Positions 16,800-25,172 of a stretch of 64,000 bases of DNA are shown one piece after another. Within the stretch, counting starts at the first letter, position 1. Every line of letters starts with the position of its first letter. The notes below the pieces were generated by a model that did no database searches, was not told where the DNA came from, and saw nothing but the letters and a program-made list of their open reading frames with translations. The DNA is from VXNF01 sp964291305 (GTDB lineage Bacteria > Actinomycetota > Acidimicrobiia > Acidimicrobiales > CATQHL01). A program made the translations under genes and the position numbers. Where the stretch lies: the NCBI GenBank assembly GCA_964291305.2, contig OZ219783.1, positions 248,001 through 312,000 on the forward strand, written 5' to 3'.

Positions 16800-18551
16800 A
16801 TGCTGCGGGTTGGCCTGTGCCAGCTAAATCTCACCGTCGGCGACCTCGATGGCAACGTCGAGCGGATGGCTGCGGCTCTGGCCGAAGTGTCCGAGCGCGG
16901 CGCAGATATGGCGGTATTCCCGGAGTTGGCTGTTTGTGGCTACCCGCCGGAGGACTTGCTAGCTAAACCGCGCTTCGCCTTGGACTGTTGGGCGGCGCTA
17001 GAGAAGCTGGCCGCAGCCAGCAGCCGCTGTGCGGCGATCCTCGGACTGCCGGCCCTGGGAGAGGGTGCGGCGTTGTTCAACGCCGCGGCGGTTTGTGCCA
17101 ACGGCGCTGTGGCCGGCCTGGCTCATAAGTCCCACCTGCCCAACTACGGCGTCTTTGACGAGCAACGCCATTTCACTGCTGGGGCACCCGACGGGATCTT
17201 CGAGATCGCCGGTGCGGCAGTGGGGGTTTCCATCTGCGAGGACATCTGGATCGATGGAGGTGCCGTAGAGCGACTAGTCGCCGGGGGTGCCGAGTTGATC
17301 GTCAATCTGAACGCTTCGCCGTACAGCATCGGCAAGCTTGAAGAGCGGCTGGCTGTACTGCGGCGACGCATTAGCCGGATCGGTTGTCCAGTGGTGTACC
17401 TGAACTTGGTGGGCGGTCAGGATGAGCTGGTCTTCGACGGTCGGTCCCTAGTGTTGGACGCCGCCGGCTCGGTCTTGGCGCAGGCCCAGGCGTTTAGCGA
17501 AGAGGTGCTGCTGGTTGACGTGTCTCTCGGCTCGCCGGCGGCACCGACAGGCGGGTCGGAATCTCCGCTGACACGCGTAGCGGTGAACGCTCCGCCGGTG
17601 GTGGCCGCCGAACCGCTGCCAGTCGTGCCGCCGCCGACCCCGCTTCACCCCCTCGACGAGATCTATGCGGCACTGGTGATGGCAACCCGTGACTACGTCA
17701 GAAAGAACGGCTTTAGTGATGTTTGTCTGGGGCTCTCTGGCGGCGTGGACTCTTCGCTGGCGGCTGCCGTGGCCGTCGACGCGCTGGGTCCCGAGCGGAT
17801 TCACGGCGTGCTCATGCCGTCGCGCTACTCGTCTGACCACTCGGTGGCCGATGCTGAAGCACTTTGCCAGAACCTCGGCATCGAGCCGCTTCTAGTCGGT
17901 ATCGAGCCGGCGCATCGGGCCTTTGAGGAGATGCTGGCGTCAGAGTTCGCTGGCTGCCCCCCTGGTCTCGCCGAGGAGAACCTACAGTCGCGTATTCGAG
18001 CTGTGCTGCTCATGGCGTTGGCCAACAAGTTTGGCTGGCTGGTGCTGGCAACAGGCAACAAGTCCGAGTCTGCGGTGGGGTACTCCACGCTCTATGGCGA
18101 CTCGGCGGGCGCTTTGGCTCCGATAGCCGATATTTGGAAAACGCAGGTATACGAGCTTGCCCAGCGCCGAAACGAAATCGCTGGCCAGGCGCTCATCCCC
18201 GAGCGGGTGCTGGCCAAGGCACCGTCGGCCGAGTTGCGCCCCGATCAGCGCGATTCCGACAGCCTCCCGCCGTACGAAGTGCTAGACCCGATCGCTAAAG
18301 CGCTGGTAGAGGAGGATAAGACAGTCGCCGAGCTGATTGCGGCCGGGGCGGATCCAGAACTCGTACGGCGTCTCGGCAGGCTGGTAGATGCGGCGGAGTA
18401 CAAGCGCCGGCAAGCACCCCCACGTGTGCGGGTGACCCCTAAGGCCTTCGGCCGAGACCGGCGTATGCCGATCACTAGCCGTTACTTGGGCGAGGCCCCA
18501 CTTGAAACTAAGGCCGTGCGGACACGCCGGAAACACCGGCTAGTCCGTTAG
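16800..18551 (+). CDS. nadE: glutamine-dependent NAD+ synthetase
   Basis: A 583-residue two-domain enzyme that amidates nicotinic acid adenine dinucleotide. The N-terminal nitrilase-like glutaminase has the triad Glu42 (FPELAVCGYPPEDL), Lys110 (HKSHLPNYGVFDE) and Cys146 (SICEDIW). The synthetase domain starts near residue 285 with the P-loop SGGVDSS at 313-319, and has GNKSESAVGYSTLYGD and AKAPSAELRPDQRDSDSLP. It is complete. Placed after glnA, whose product glutamine is its nitrogen donor. Confidence 0.97.
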   Translation: MLRVGLCQLNLTVGDLDGNVERMAAALAEVSERGADMAVFPELAVCGYPPEDLLAKPRFALDCWAALEKLAAASSRCAAILGLPALGEGAALFNAAAVCANGAVAGLAHKSHLPNYGVFDEQRHFTAGAPDGIFEIAGAAVGVSICEDIWIDGGAVERLVAGGAELIVNLNASPYSIGKLEERLAVLRRRISRIGCPVVYLNLVGGQDELVFDGRSLVLDAAGSVLAQAQAFSEEVLLVDVSLGSPAAPTGGSESPLTRVAVNAPPVVAAEPLPVVPPPTPLHPLDEIYAALVMATRDYVRKNGFSDVCLGLSGGVDSSLAAAVAVDALGPERIHGVLMPSRYSSDHSVADAEALCQNLGIEPLLVGIEPAHRAFEEMLASEFAGCPPGLAEENLQSRIRAVLLMALANKFGWLVLATGNKSESAVGYSTLYGDSAGALAPIADIWKTQVYELAQRRNEIAGQALIPERVLAKAPSAELRPDQRDSDSLPPYEVLDPIAKALVEEDKTVAELIAAGADPELVRRLGRLVDAAEYKRRQAPPRVRVTPKAFGRDRRMPITSRYLGEAPLETKAVRTRRKHRLVR

Positions 18552-18571
18552 AGCGACTGGCAGTTAGCACT

Positions 18572-19090
18572 GTGCTGATCGAAGGTTTGACTACTGCGAT
18601 CGGTGGCTACGTTTGGCAGCAACGCCAACTGGCGGAGTCGCTTAGTTCTTGGGTAGACCTCACCGATGACGCCGAGGTTGCTGTGTACCTGCACGGCACG
18701 GCGCGCCGATTTGCCAGCCACAGCACCGGTTGGGAGGAGCTGCTGGCGGACTCGCCTGCCTTGGCCGCAGCCGAGCGGGTGCGTGCCCCCTCGCCGGAAT
18801 GGGACGGACTGTTCAAAGATGCCGCTTCCAGCACCCAGGATACTTCTGATCGGCTGGTGCTGCTGGTTCATATTGTGCTGCCCCGGTTGCTTGCTTCGCT
18901 GGAGAAATTCTCCGGTGAACTCAACGGGGTACACGCCGCAGCCGAGCAACGCTTTTGCGCCATTGTGGCTCAGGATCTGAGCGCTATCGCAGAGCGCGGT
19001 CAGGCCCTGTTGGCGGAGCGGCCGCCAGTTGCCAGCCAGCAGCAGCTGGCGTCGACGCTCGGCCGCCGCCTGGCCGACCTGGCGTTCTGA
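18572..19090 (+). CDS. conserved-type hypothetical helical protein
   Basis: A 172-residue protein I do not recognise. It is predicted all-helical with no signal peptide or membrane segment: long helices such as LVLLVHIVLPRLLASLEKFSGEL and AAEQRFCAIVAQDLSAIAERGQAL. The layout (N-terminal GYVWQQRQLAESLSSW, then four helices with scattered Glu/His) recalls ferritin-like folds, but no paired ExxH iron motif is visible, so that is only a guess. GTG start 20 bases after nadE; codon use matches the neighbours. Likely cotranscribed with nadE. Confidence 0.65.
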   Translation: MLIEGLTTAIGGYVWQQRQLAESLSSWVDLTDDAEVAVYLHGTARRFASHSTGWEELLADSPALAAAERVRAPSPEWDGLFKDAASSTQDTSDRLVLLVHIVLPRLLASLEKFSGELNGVHAAAEQRFCAIVAQDLSAIAERGQALLAERPPVASQQQLASTLGRRLADLAF

Positions 19091-19101
19091 GGCCCGCGCG
19101 G

Positions 19102-19129
19102 TTGGACAGGCCAGCGCGCTCTGTAGCAT
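19102..19129 (+). promoter_or_regulatory. candidate promoter of the sigma-factor gene
   Basis: TTGGAC (19102-19107) and TAGCAT (19124-19129) with 16-base spacing, in the 116-base gap before the sigma-factor GTG. Four of six bases match consensus in each box. Confidence 0.35.
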
Positions 19130-19206
19130 GGACCGTAGGCGCTTGATCAGGGGAGGCTCAGGAGGCCGATTCTCGGTCGCTTGCTGATTTTGGGGAGACA
19201 TCGTTA

Positions 19207-20142
19207 GTGGCGAGAGAGCGTGTTGAGAGGGACGAAGAAGATCTTGTTCGCCTCTACCTAACCGATATCGGCCAGTACACGCTGCTCACAAAGGACGGCG
19301 AAGTCGATCTAGCCCAGGCGATCGAGACGGGGATCGAGGCCCGCGAGGAACTCGACAGCGGCAAGTCGTTGAGTGATCGTCGCCGACGGGAACTGCGCCG
19401 GCGGATCGCCGAGGGGGAAAAGGCCGAGCGGCAGTTTGTGCAGTCGAACCTGCGGCTAGTGGTATCCATTGCCAAGAAGTATCAAGCCTCGGGGTTGCCT
19501 CTGCTGGATCTTGTCCAGGAGGGGAATCTGGGGCTTATGCACGCCGTCGAGAAGTTCGAATGGCGTAAGGGGTTCAAGTTCTCCACTTACGCCACGTGGT
19601 GGATCCGGCAGGCCATTACCCGGGGGATCGCCAACACTGGACGCACTATCCGCCTGCCTGTGCATGCCGGGGACAGCCTGGCACGACTCCAGAAAGCCCG
19701 TTCTCGCCTGGAGTTGCGCCATGGCCGGCCGGCCACGATTAGAGAGCTGGCCGAAGAGGTGGAGATGCCCGAACAGAAGGTGACCGAGGCGCTGCGTTTT
19801 GCCTCTGAGCCGCTCTCGCTCTCCGAGCCTCTGCGGGAGGACGGCGACGCCGAACTGGGTGATGTTGTGGAGGACCGTTCTGCCGAATCGCCGTTCGAGG
19901 TAGCCGCCACTGCGCTCCTGCCCGAAGAGATCAGGCGCCTGTTGTCGCCGCTGGACGAGCGCGAGCGGGAGATCCTCACGCTTCGCTACGGCCTAGATCG
20001 TGGCGAGCCCCGCACGCTCGAGGAGGTCGGGGAGCACTTCAATCTGACCCGTGAGCGGATCCGCCAGATCGAGGCGAGGGCTATGTCCAAGCTGCGGCAT
20101 CCTTCCTCGGACACGGGTGCCCGAGACCTGCTGGCGGTCTGA
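19207..20142 (+). CDS. sigma-70 family RNA polymerase sigma factor (group 1/2)
   Basis: A 311-residue sigma factor with regions 1.2 to 4.2. It has DLVRLYLTDIGQYTLLT (1.2), NLRLVVSIAKKYQASGLPLLDLVQEGNLGLMHAVEKFEWRKGFKFSTYATWWIRQAITR (spread over 2.1-2.4), LPVHAGDSLARLQ (3.0), and LDEREREILTLRYGL with LEEVGEHFNLTRERIRQIEARAMSKLR (4). Region 2.4 is nearly identical to housekeeping factors, so it should read -10 elements like TATAAT. Its short N terminus lacks region 1.1, which suggests a HrdB/SigB-like group 2 factor. The stop is 45 bases before tRNA-Sec. Confidence 0.94.
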   Translation: MARERVERDEEDLVRLYLTDIGQYTLLTKDGEVDLAQAIETGIEAREELDSGKSLSDRRRRELRRRIAEGEKAERQFVQSNLRLVVSIAKKYQASGLPLLDLVQEGNLGLMHAVEKFEWRKGFKFSTYATWWIRQAITRGIANTGRTIRLPVHAGDSLARLQKARSRLELRHGRPATIRELAEEVEMPEQKVTEALRFASEPLSLSEPLREDGDAELGDVVEDRSAESPFEVAATALLPEEIRRLLSPLDEREREILTLRYGLDRGEPRTLEEVGEHFNLTRERIRQIEARAMSKLRHPSSDTGARDLLAV

Positions 20143-20187
20143 GCCCGTCCTGCGGGGCGGTGGCCTCCAACGGGTAGGGTCGCAGTT

Positions 20188-20280
20188 GGAGGTGTCCGAG
20201 CGCCTGGTGGGCTCCCCCGCCTTCAAAGCGGGCGGGACGGGCGATCCCCGTCCGGCGGGTTCGATTCCCGTCCACCTCCG
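20188..20280 (+). tRNA. selC: tRNA-Sec (anticodon TCA)
   Basis: A 93-base cloverleaf. Acceptor GGAGGTG (20188-20194) pairs with CACCTCC (20273-20279), with discriminator G at 20280. The anticodon stem CCCGC/GCGGG encloses CTTCAAA with TCA at 20223-20225. The long variable arm GGACGGG/CCCGTCC (20235-20253) has a 7-base-pair stem, and the T arm has GTTCGATTC. The usual eighth acceptor pair is T20195 against C20272, a mismatch, whereas C20272 can pair with G20254 to extend the T stem. CCA is not encoded. It partners SelA and SelB encoded 8 kb upstream. Confidence 0.96.
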
Positions 20281-20301
20281 CACAGCTAAATGGTCACAGG
20301 G

Positions 20302-20330
20302 CTTGCATCCCTCAGCGCTAGTCGTATAAT
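20302..20330 (+). promoter_or_regulatory. strong promoter with consensus -10
   Basis: CTTGCA (20302-20307), 17-base spacer, then a perfect TATAAT (20325-20330). Transcription would begin at about 20337-20339, on or beside the GTG of the small frame at 20339, so the message should be leaderless. Confidence 0.65.
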
Positions 20331-20338
20331 CACGAATA

Positions 20339-20413
20339 GTGAAAAAGTTTCTTCTCTTTGTTCTGGTGGCGGTGCTTGTGGCCTGGGTGGCCAAGAAGGT
20401 TCGAGAGGTCTGA
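20339..20413 (+). CDS. small single-span membrane peptide, 24 residues, probably leaderless
   Basis: GTG-started frame encoding MKKFLLFVLVAVLVAWVAKKVREV: two lysines, a 15-residue hydrophobic helix, then a basic tail. There is no Shine-Dalgarno, but a consensus promoter places the transcript start on the GTG, the leaderless arrangement common in actinobacteria. The start resembles DLW-39-type small actinobacterial proteins, though the DLW tail is missing. It is preceded by tRNA-Sec and followed by three hairpins. Function unknown; a non-coding role for the transcript is possible. Confidence 0.6.
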   Translation: MKKFLLFVLVAVLVAWVAKKVREV

Positions 20414-20422
20414 TCCTTTGAT

Positions 20423-20485
20423 CCGGCCCTAGTGGGTCGGGTTCAGCCTCTAACTCGGCGCCTTGGGCGCCAGCTTCGGTGCTGG
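20423..20485 (+). terminator. cluster of three hairpins after the small membrane peptide gene
   Basis: Hairpin 1: CCGGCCC/GGGTCGG with loop TAGT (20423-20440). Hairpin 2: GGCGCC-TTG-GGCGCC (20457-20471). Hairpin 3: CCAGC/GCTGG with loop TTCGGT (20470-20485), followed by TCGTTT. Hairpins 2 and 3 share two bases and would compete. The last can act as a terminator ahead of the Tad locus. Confidence 0.45.
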
Positions 20486-20596
20486 TCGTTTAGTTGGCCT
20501 AAGCACCCTTAGCGCCTTGGTGCTGTATTCCGACCCAGCTTCCCCCTGAAAACACGATGCGCTCGCCTGTCGGGCGCCAAGCTAGGGGAAGCAGAG

Positions 20597-21307
20597 ATGT
20601 ACGTTGCATTTTGGTCGGTCAAAGGGGGTTCGGGAACGTCGGTCGCCGCGGCCTTAGCTGCGCGCCGCTGGGCGTCGGTTGGGGAGGTGGGCGCGCTGCT
20701 GGTGGATCTCTGCGGCGACGCGGCCGGTTTGCTCGGAGTGCCCGAGCCCACCACGCCCGGCGTCGCCGACTGGTTGGGGGTTGGCGACGAGGTGCAGATC
20801 GACGCCCTGCGTCGCCTGGAGCGAGAGGTAGCAGCAGGACTGTTCCTCTTGCATCGCGGCGATGGTCCTCTGAGCCGGATCGACAGGGCCGAACTGATGG
20901 GACGAGAGCTGGCGGCGGACCATCGGCTGGCGGTTGTGGACGGTGGTTGTCTCTGGCGAGCCGGCGGTGAGGAGGCCGGTGGTGCCGCTACCGGAGCGGC
21001 TCCCGACGATGTGGATGTGCGCCGGCGGATCGTTGCCGGGGCCGACCGGTCTTGGCTGGTTACCCGGGCCTGCTTCTTGGCGTTGCGGCGGGCGGCGCGG
21101 GCGCCGATGCAGCCGACCGGAGTGGTGCTGTTGAATGAACCCGGGCGGCCTCTCACGGCTGGTGATGTGGAGGACGTGGTGGGTGCCCCGGTGGTGCTCC
21201 GACTGGACGTTGATCCGTCGGTGGCGCGGGCGGTGGATGCCGGGCTATTGGCTAGCCGAGTTCCTGCGGCGCTAGACCGGGCTCTCTCTCAGTCGGTCCC
21301 GGCGTGA
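20597..21307 (+). CDS. TadZ/CpaE-like pilus localisation ATPase
   Basis: A 236-residue MinD/ParA-like protein. It opens with a deviant Walker A SVKGGSGTS, then LLVDLCGDAAGLLG and AVVDGGCL. It has no N-terminal receiver domain, unlike full CpaE. Such proteins place the Tad pilus machine at a cell pole. It is the first gene of the locus and overlaps the tadA ATPase by 4 bases (GTGA), so translation is coupled. The middle (residues ~110-140) is Gly/Ala-rich. ATG start at 20597; AGGGGAAG lies upstream. Confidence 0.75.
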   Translation: MYVAFWSVKGGSGTSVAAALAARRWASVGEVGALLVDLCGDAAGLLGVPEPTTPGVADWLGVGDEVQIDALRRLEREVAAGLFLLHRGDGPLSRIDRAELMGRELAADHRLAVVDGGCLWRAGGEEAGGAATGAAPDDVDVRRRIVAGADRSWLVTRACFLALRRAARAPMQPTGVVLLNEPGRPLTAGDVEDVVGAPVVLRLDVDPSVARAVDAGLLASRVPAALDRALSQSVPA

Positions 21308-22530
21308 ACGACAGGCTCACTACAAACGGGACGGGTACGACGTTGGGCGTGTCCGAGTCACCGGTGGCGGCCGGCTCTGAGTCTTTAGCCACGGTCGAGC
21401 GTGAGCTGCACGGCTTGGTCGTGGAGGCTTATCTCTCTGGTGGTTCTGTCGCCAGTGAGCAGATCCGTGAACTTGTTCGCCAGCGTGCACCGCTAATGAG
21501 CCCCGAACTCCAGGCGCGGCTAGCTGAGCGGGTGGCGGCCCGTCTGGCCGGTCTGGGTCCCTTGGAGACACTCGTTGGCGACGACGCAGTGTCGGACATC
21601 ATGGTCAACGGGCCCGGAGCCATCTGGGCTGAAGAAAACGGCAAGCTGCGCCGCACCACCGTTAGCGTCGGCGAGGCCACGCTGCGTCAACTGATCGAGC
21701 GGGTTGTGGCACCACTGGGGCTGCGCGCTGACCGCACCTCGCCGCTGGTGGACGCCCGGCTGCCCGACGGGTCGCGGGTTAATGTCGTTATGCCACCCGT
21801 GGCTGTAGACGGCCCTTATCTGGTGATTCGTCGCTTCCGAGCCTCGGTCTTAGGCCTCGAGGACTTCGCCTCTCCACCGGTAGCAGCGTTGCTGCGCTGG
21901 ATGGTGTCGGCGCGGGCAAACATCGTGGTGAGCGGCGCAACGGGTGCCGGCAAGACCACCTTGTTGAACACCTTGGCTGCGCACATACCGCCAGATCAGC
22001 GGATCATCACCGTCGAGGACGCCGCCGAACTGCGCCTGCAGGCCGACCACGTTGTGCGTCTGGAGTCGCGGCCACAAAGCATCGAAGGTCTGGCGGCAGT
22101 CACTGTGCGTGACTTGGTGCGCAACGCGCTGCGAATGCGACCCGACCGGATTCTCGTCGGCGAGGTTCGAGGCGCCGAGGCCTTTGACATGTTGCAGGCG
22201 ATGAACACCGGGCACGATGGCTGCCTTTCCACCTGTCACGCCAACAGCCCGCTAGATGCCCTTGGCCGGCTGGAGACGATGGTCCTCATGGCCGGTACGG
22301 GACTGCCGCTGCAAGCGGTCCGCGAACAAATTAGCGCTGCCGTGGACTTTGTGGTGCATCTGGCGCGGGGTCCAGCGGGTACTCGCCGAATCGCCGGCGT
22401 GGCCGAGGTGCGCCGCGGCCCCGAGCGGCTGGTGGCGCTAGCGGACGCCGCTGGGTTGAGGGCTCTGCCGGAGGGAACGCCCCGAGCCCCCGAGGTGCCG
22501 CCTCCAGAGAAGTCGTGGTTCCGCCTCTGA
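21304..22530 (+). CDS. tadA: TadA/CpaF family pilus assembly ATPase
   Basis: A 408-residue type II/IV secretion ATPase. The N-terminal domain has LVGDDAVSDIMVNGPGAIWAEENG, then Walker A SGATGAGKTTLLN, the Asp box TVEDAAELRL, Walker B RPDRILVGEVRGAEAFDMLQAMNTGHDG and the His box TCHANSPLDALGRLE. It powers Flp pilus assembly at the membrane. Full length for the family. GTG start overlapping the tadZ stop; the TadB-like gene starts 25 bases downstream. Confidence 0.94.
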   Translation: MNDRLTTNGTGTTLGVSESPVAAGSESLATVERELHGLVVEAYLSGGSVASEQIRELVRQRAPLMSPELQARLAERVAARLAGLGPLETLVGDDAVSDIMVNGPGAIWAEENGKLRRTTVSVGEATLRQLIERVVAPLGLRADRTSPLVDARLPDGSRVNVVMPPVAVDGPYLVIRRFRASVLGLEDFASPPVAALLRWMVSARANIVVSGATGAGKTTLLNTLAAHIPPDQRIITVEDAAELRLQADHVVRLESRPQSIEGLAAVTVRDLVRNALRMRPDRILVGEVRGAEAFDMLQAMNTGHDGCLSTCHANSPLDALGRLETMVLMAGTGLPLQAVREQISAAVDFVVHLARGPAGTRRIAGVAEVRRGPERLVALADAAGLRALPEGTPRAPEVPPPEKSWFRL

Positions 22531-22555
22531 AGACCGTGGGCAAAGGAGACTTCTT

Positions 22556-23503
22556 GTGACAGGCGCATTCGGTTACACGGTGGCGATCGTGATCGCAGCT
22601 TTGGCGCTGCGCCGGCTGCCTGTCGAGCTAGCCCGTTGGCGAATTCGCCGACGCGGTCGGCTGCTCGACGGCGGGTCCGGCTCCGGGAAGAAACCCGAAC
22701 AACCCGCAGTGTCTTTTAGGTCTCGACAGAGACAGAGCATTGCCAAGCCCGCTCGAAGCGCCGGTCGCTTGCGGCGCAGGTTGCGTCGTGCCCTGGATGA
22801 TGCCGCGGTTCACACCAGCGAGTCGCAGGCTGTGGCGATCTGGGGAGTTGCCGGGGGCGTTGGGATACTAGGTGGCCTAGTTCTGGCCGCGGCGCCGGGC
22901 GCGGCAGTGGGTGCAGCTGCGGGCCTGCTCGGGATGCCAGCGGCACTTTGGGCGGCGCGCCGACGCCGGGCTCGACTCATCGCCGAGGCGCTGCCTGAGT
23001 TCCTCGAGCGGGTGGCCCGTTCACTGCGAGCCGGGGTGTCCACTGTTGCCGCTGTGGAGGAGAACTGTCCCGCCACAGGTCCGCTCGGCGCCGACATCGG
23101 CAGCGTGGTAGCAGACGTTAGAGCTGGGCGCCCGCTGGAGGCGGCGCTAGCTAGCTGGCACACCCGCTGTCCGCTGCCGGAAGTGAATCTGGCTACGGCG
23201 GCGCTTTCCATCGGTGCCACCACCGGCGGCCGGCGCGCACCCGCCGTAGACGGGGTTGCGGCCACGCTGCGCGAGGCGCGGGCTGCTCAGCGCGACTTGG
23301 CCTCGTTAGCCCAGCAAGGACGTCTGTCGGGGCTGCTGATTGCTCTGCTTCCGCTTTGCTTCCTGGGGTTGTCGGCGCTGGTAGACAGCGGCTCGGTCAC
23401 GGCGCTCTACGGCACGTCGCTGGGACTCATCTGCCTGGCGCTTGGTACAGCCCTGAACTTGGTGGCTTTGGTCTGGATGCACCGGATCACGCGGCTGCCG
23501 TGA
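22556..23503 (+). CDS. TadB-like pilus assembly membrane protein
   Basis: A 315-residue T2SSF-type inner-membrane platform protein. An N-terminal membrane segment is followed by a basic loop (residues ~25-90), hydrophobic segments at ~95-130, a cytoplasmic domain with ALPEFLERVARSLRAGVSTVAAVEEN, LATAALSIGATTGGRRAPAVDGVAATLREARAAQRDLASLAQQGRLSG, and two C-terminal spans. This matches TadB/GspF order. GTG start with AAAGGAG upstream. The stop overlaps the next GTG (GTGA). Confidence 0.85.
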   Translation: MTGAFGYTVAIVIAALALRRLPVELARWRIRRRGRLLDGGSGSGKKPEQPAVSFRSRQRQSIAKPARSAGRLRRRLRRALDDAAVHTSESQAVAIWGVAGGVGILGGLVLAAAPGAAVGAAAGLLGMPAALWAARRRRARLIAEALPEFLERVARSLRAGVSTVAAVEENCPATGPLGADIGSVVADVRAGRPLEAALASWHTRCPLPEVNLATAALSIGATTGGRRAPAVDGVAATLREARAAQRDLASLAQQGRLSGLLIALLPLCFLGLSALVDSGSVTALYGTSLGLICLALGTALNLVALVWMHRITRLP

Positions 23504-24276
23504 CCGTGTTGGCGGCGGCCTGGGCGCTGGCGGTGCTATGGGGAGCGCTGCTGCTGCTTCCCGTATCAGAACGAACCCGCGAGCGTCTCCAGCAGTTGCG
23601 TCCCGAGGGGCGTCGCCGCAGGAGCCAACCAGTTGAGCAGCTGGGGAGATGCCTACGCTCGCTGGTGGGCCGTCCGCCCGATGCCGCCGCCGACCGCAGG
23701 GCTGCAGCGGTGACGCTGGCACTGCTAGCCGGGGCGGCCGTTAGCCCCGTGGTGGCGCTCTTGGCCGCAACGGTGACCTGGCTCGTCTTGCGCCGCCGCG
23801 CTGCCCGCCATCGCCAGCTAGTCGGCTTGGCGACGCTGGCTGAGCTGCCCGAAGCGGTGGACTTGTTTGCGCTTGCTGCCAGCGCCGGACTGAGCGTGCG
23901 ACAGGCTGTCGAGGAAGTAGCGCCTCGCCTGAGGGGACCTATCGGGAGTGCACTAAGCCGGGTAGTCAAAGAGGTGCGCTTAGGCGTCGAGGTTCCCGAA
24001 GCATTGGAGGGCCTGACTCGTCCGCCCGAAGGCGAACCTCTTCGCTTGCTGGTACGTCCCCTCGTCGACTCGCTGCGCTATGGATCCGCGCTTGGGTCTG
24101 CGCTTGAGAAGGCAGCTGCAGCAGCCCGCGGTGAGCGCCGGCGCCAGGCCGAAGCATCCGCTCGGCGGGTGCCGCTGCGCTTGCTGTTCCCGCTCACCTT
24201 GTGCGTACTTCCCGCATTCGTGCTGCTGACGATTGTGCCAACCGTGGCTCAGGCGCTCGACGTCCTGCAGTTCTGA
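23500..24276 (+). CDS. TadC-like pilus assembly membrane protein
   Basis: A 258-residue second T2SSF-type platform protein. It begins with a membrane segment (VLAAAWALAVLWGALLLL), then two spans around residues 68-100, the cytoplasmic ELPEAVDLFALAASAGLSVRQAVEEVAPRLRGPIGSALSRVVKEVRLG, and a C-terminal span ending VPTVAQALDVLQF. GTG at 23500 overlaps the tadB stop; a longer frame starting inside tadB is discarded. TadB and TadC pair to anchor the ATPase. Confidence 0.85.
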   Translation: MTVLAAAWALAVLWGALLLLPVSERTRERLQQLRPEGRRRRSQPVEQLGRCLRSLVGRPPDAAADRRAAAVTLALLAGAAVSPVVALLAATVTWLVLRRRAARHRQLVGLATLAELPEAVDLFALAASAGLSVRQAVEEVAPRLRGPIGSALSRVVKEVRLGVEVPEALEGLTRPPEGEPLRLLVRPLVDSLRYGSALGSALEKAAAAARGERRRQAEASARRVPLRLLFPLTLCVLPAFVLLTIVPTVAQALDVLQF

Positions 24277-24350
24277 ATCGACCCGCCTCCAACCCAAGAC
24301 ACCCAATGACGTCGAGCCAACTAACAGAAGCAACAACAGGAGAAACCACT

Positions 24351-24626
24351 ATGACAATGCCAATTGAAGTTTCAGTAACCGCAGCGCCAAAGTCGGGCGC
24401 ACTATCCGGGTCAAACTCAACCGCCGAGCGGTCGGCCTTCCCGGCCCGGTGCCGGAGGCGGCTCCGGCGGGCTGTCCAGTCGGGCCAGGCCACGGCAGAG
24501 TACGCCCTCGTCTTACTCGGAGTGTCCCTCATTGCCATACTCGTCTTGGATTGGGCGCGTAACACGAACATGGTAAGCCGGCTGCTTGACGCAGTTTTCC
24601 GATCTATCAGCAAGCTCATCACGTGA
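24351..24626 (+). CDS. Flp-type pilin with long leader
   Basis: A 91-residue prepilin. Processing motif G/QATAEY: Gly45 is the expected cleavage site, with Glu50 at +5 and Tyr51. The hydrophobic stretch ALVLLGVSLIAILVLDW follows, then a short polar end. The mature pilin would be 46 residues. The 45-residue leader with RCRRRLRRAV is far longer than the usual ~10-20 residues. ATG at 24351 has AGGAGA 7 bases upstream; an ATG at 24306 lacks one. The stop overlaps the next gene's GTG. No prepilin peptidase is encoded in the locus. Confidence 0.8.
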   Translation: MTMPIEVSVTAAPKSGALSGSNSTAERSAFPARCRRRLRRAVQSGQATAEYALVLLGVSLIAILVLDWARNTNMVSRLLDAVFRSISKLIT

Positions 24627-25036
24627 GTCTCGCTGCTCAGGACGCGGGTGCCGGCAGCGGTAAGCGTGCCAGCGCCACCGAGCAGGGTCAGGCGAGCGTC
24701 GAGCTGGCGTTGCTACTTCCGCTGCTCATGCTGATGGCATTGTTCTTGGCGCAACTAGCGCTGACGGCACGTGATCAGATCATGGTGAGCCACAGCGCCC
24801 GCGAGGCGGCACGCACCGTGGCTGTCAGCAACGAGCCCTCGCTAGCTAGATCTGCGGTTCTGGCTGCCTCACGGCTAGACCCGCAACGCCTAGTTGTTCG
24901 GGTGGAAGATCTAGCCGGTAGCGACAACGTCTCGGTGCGATTGGACTACCGCTCGGCGGTGCGGTTCGCCCCTCTGGCGCTGTTTGTCGACCATCTAAAG
25001 CTGTCGGCTGAGGTGGTAATGCGAAGAGAGCGCTAA
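24623..25036 (+). CDS. TadE-like minor pseudopilin
   Basis: A 137-residue TadE/TadG-type protein. Processing motif G/QASVEL near residue 22, then LALLLPLLMLMALFLAQLALTARDQIMVSHSAREAARTVAV, which is the characteristic TadE hydrophobic and AREAAR segment. The C-terminal part is an extracellular beta-rich domain. It is the last gene of the minimal Tad operon tadZ-A-B-C-flp-E. Secretin and outer-membrane genes are absent, as expected for a monoderm. Confidence 0.85.
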   Translation: MSLAAQDAGAGSGKRASATEQGQASVELALLLPLLMLMALFLAQLALTARDQIMVSHSAREAARTVAVSNEPSLARSAVLAASRLDPQRLVVRVEDLAGSDNVSVRLDYRSAVRFAPLALFVDHLKLSAEVVMRRER

Positions 25037-25172
25037 GCGCAACGCGAGGATTGCCTGGTGGGGGGTGGTGGTTGTGGTTCTCTGCGGGGGGGGGGTATTG
25101 TGTTGGGCCGTGCGTACCTGTGGTGGTGCGTTGGTAGAGCAGTTCGAGATTCTCAGAGTTTGGGAGGTTGTC

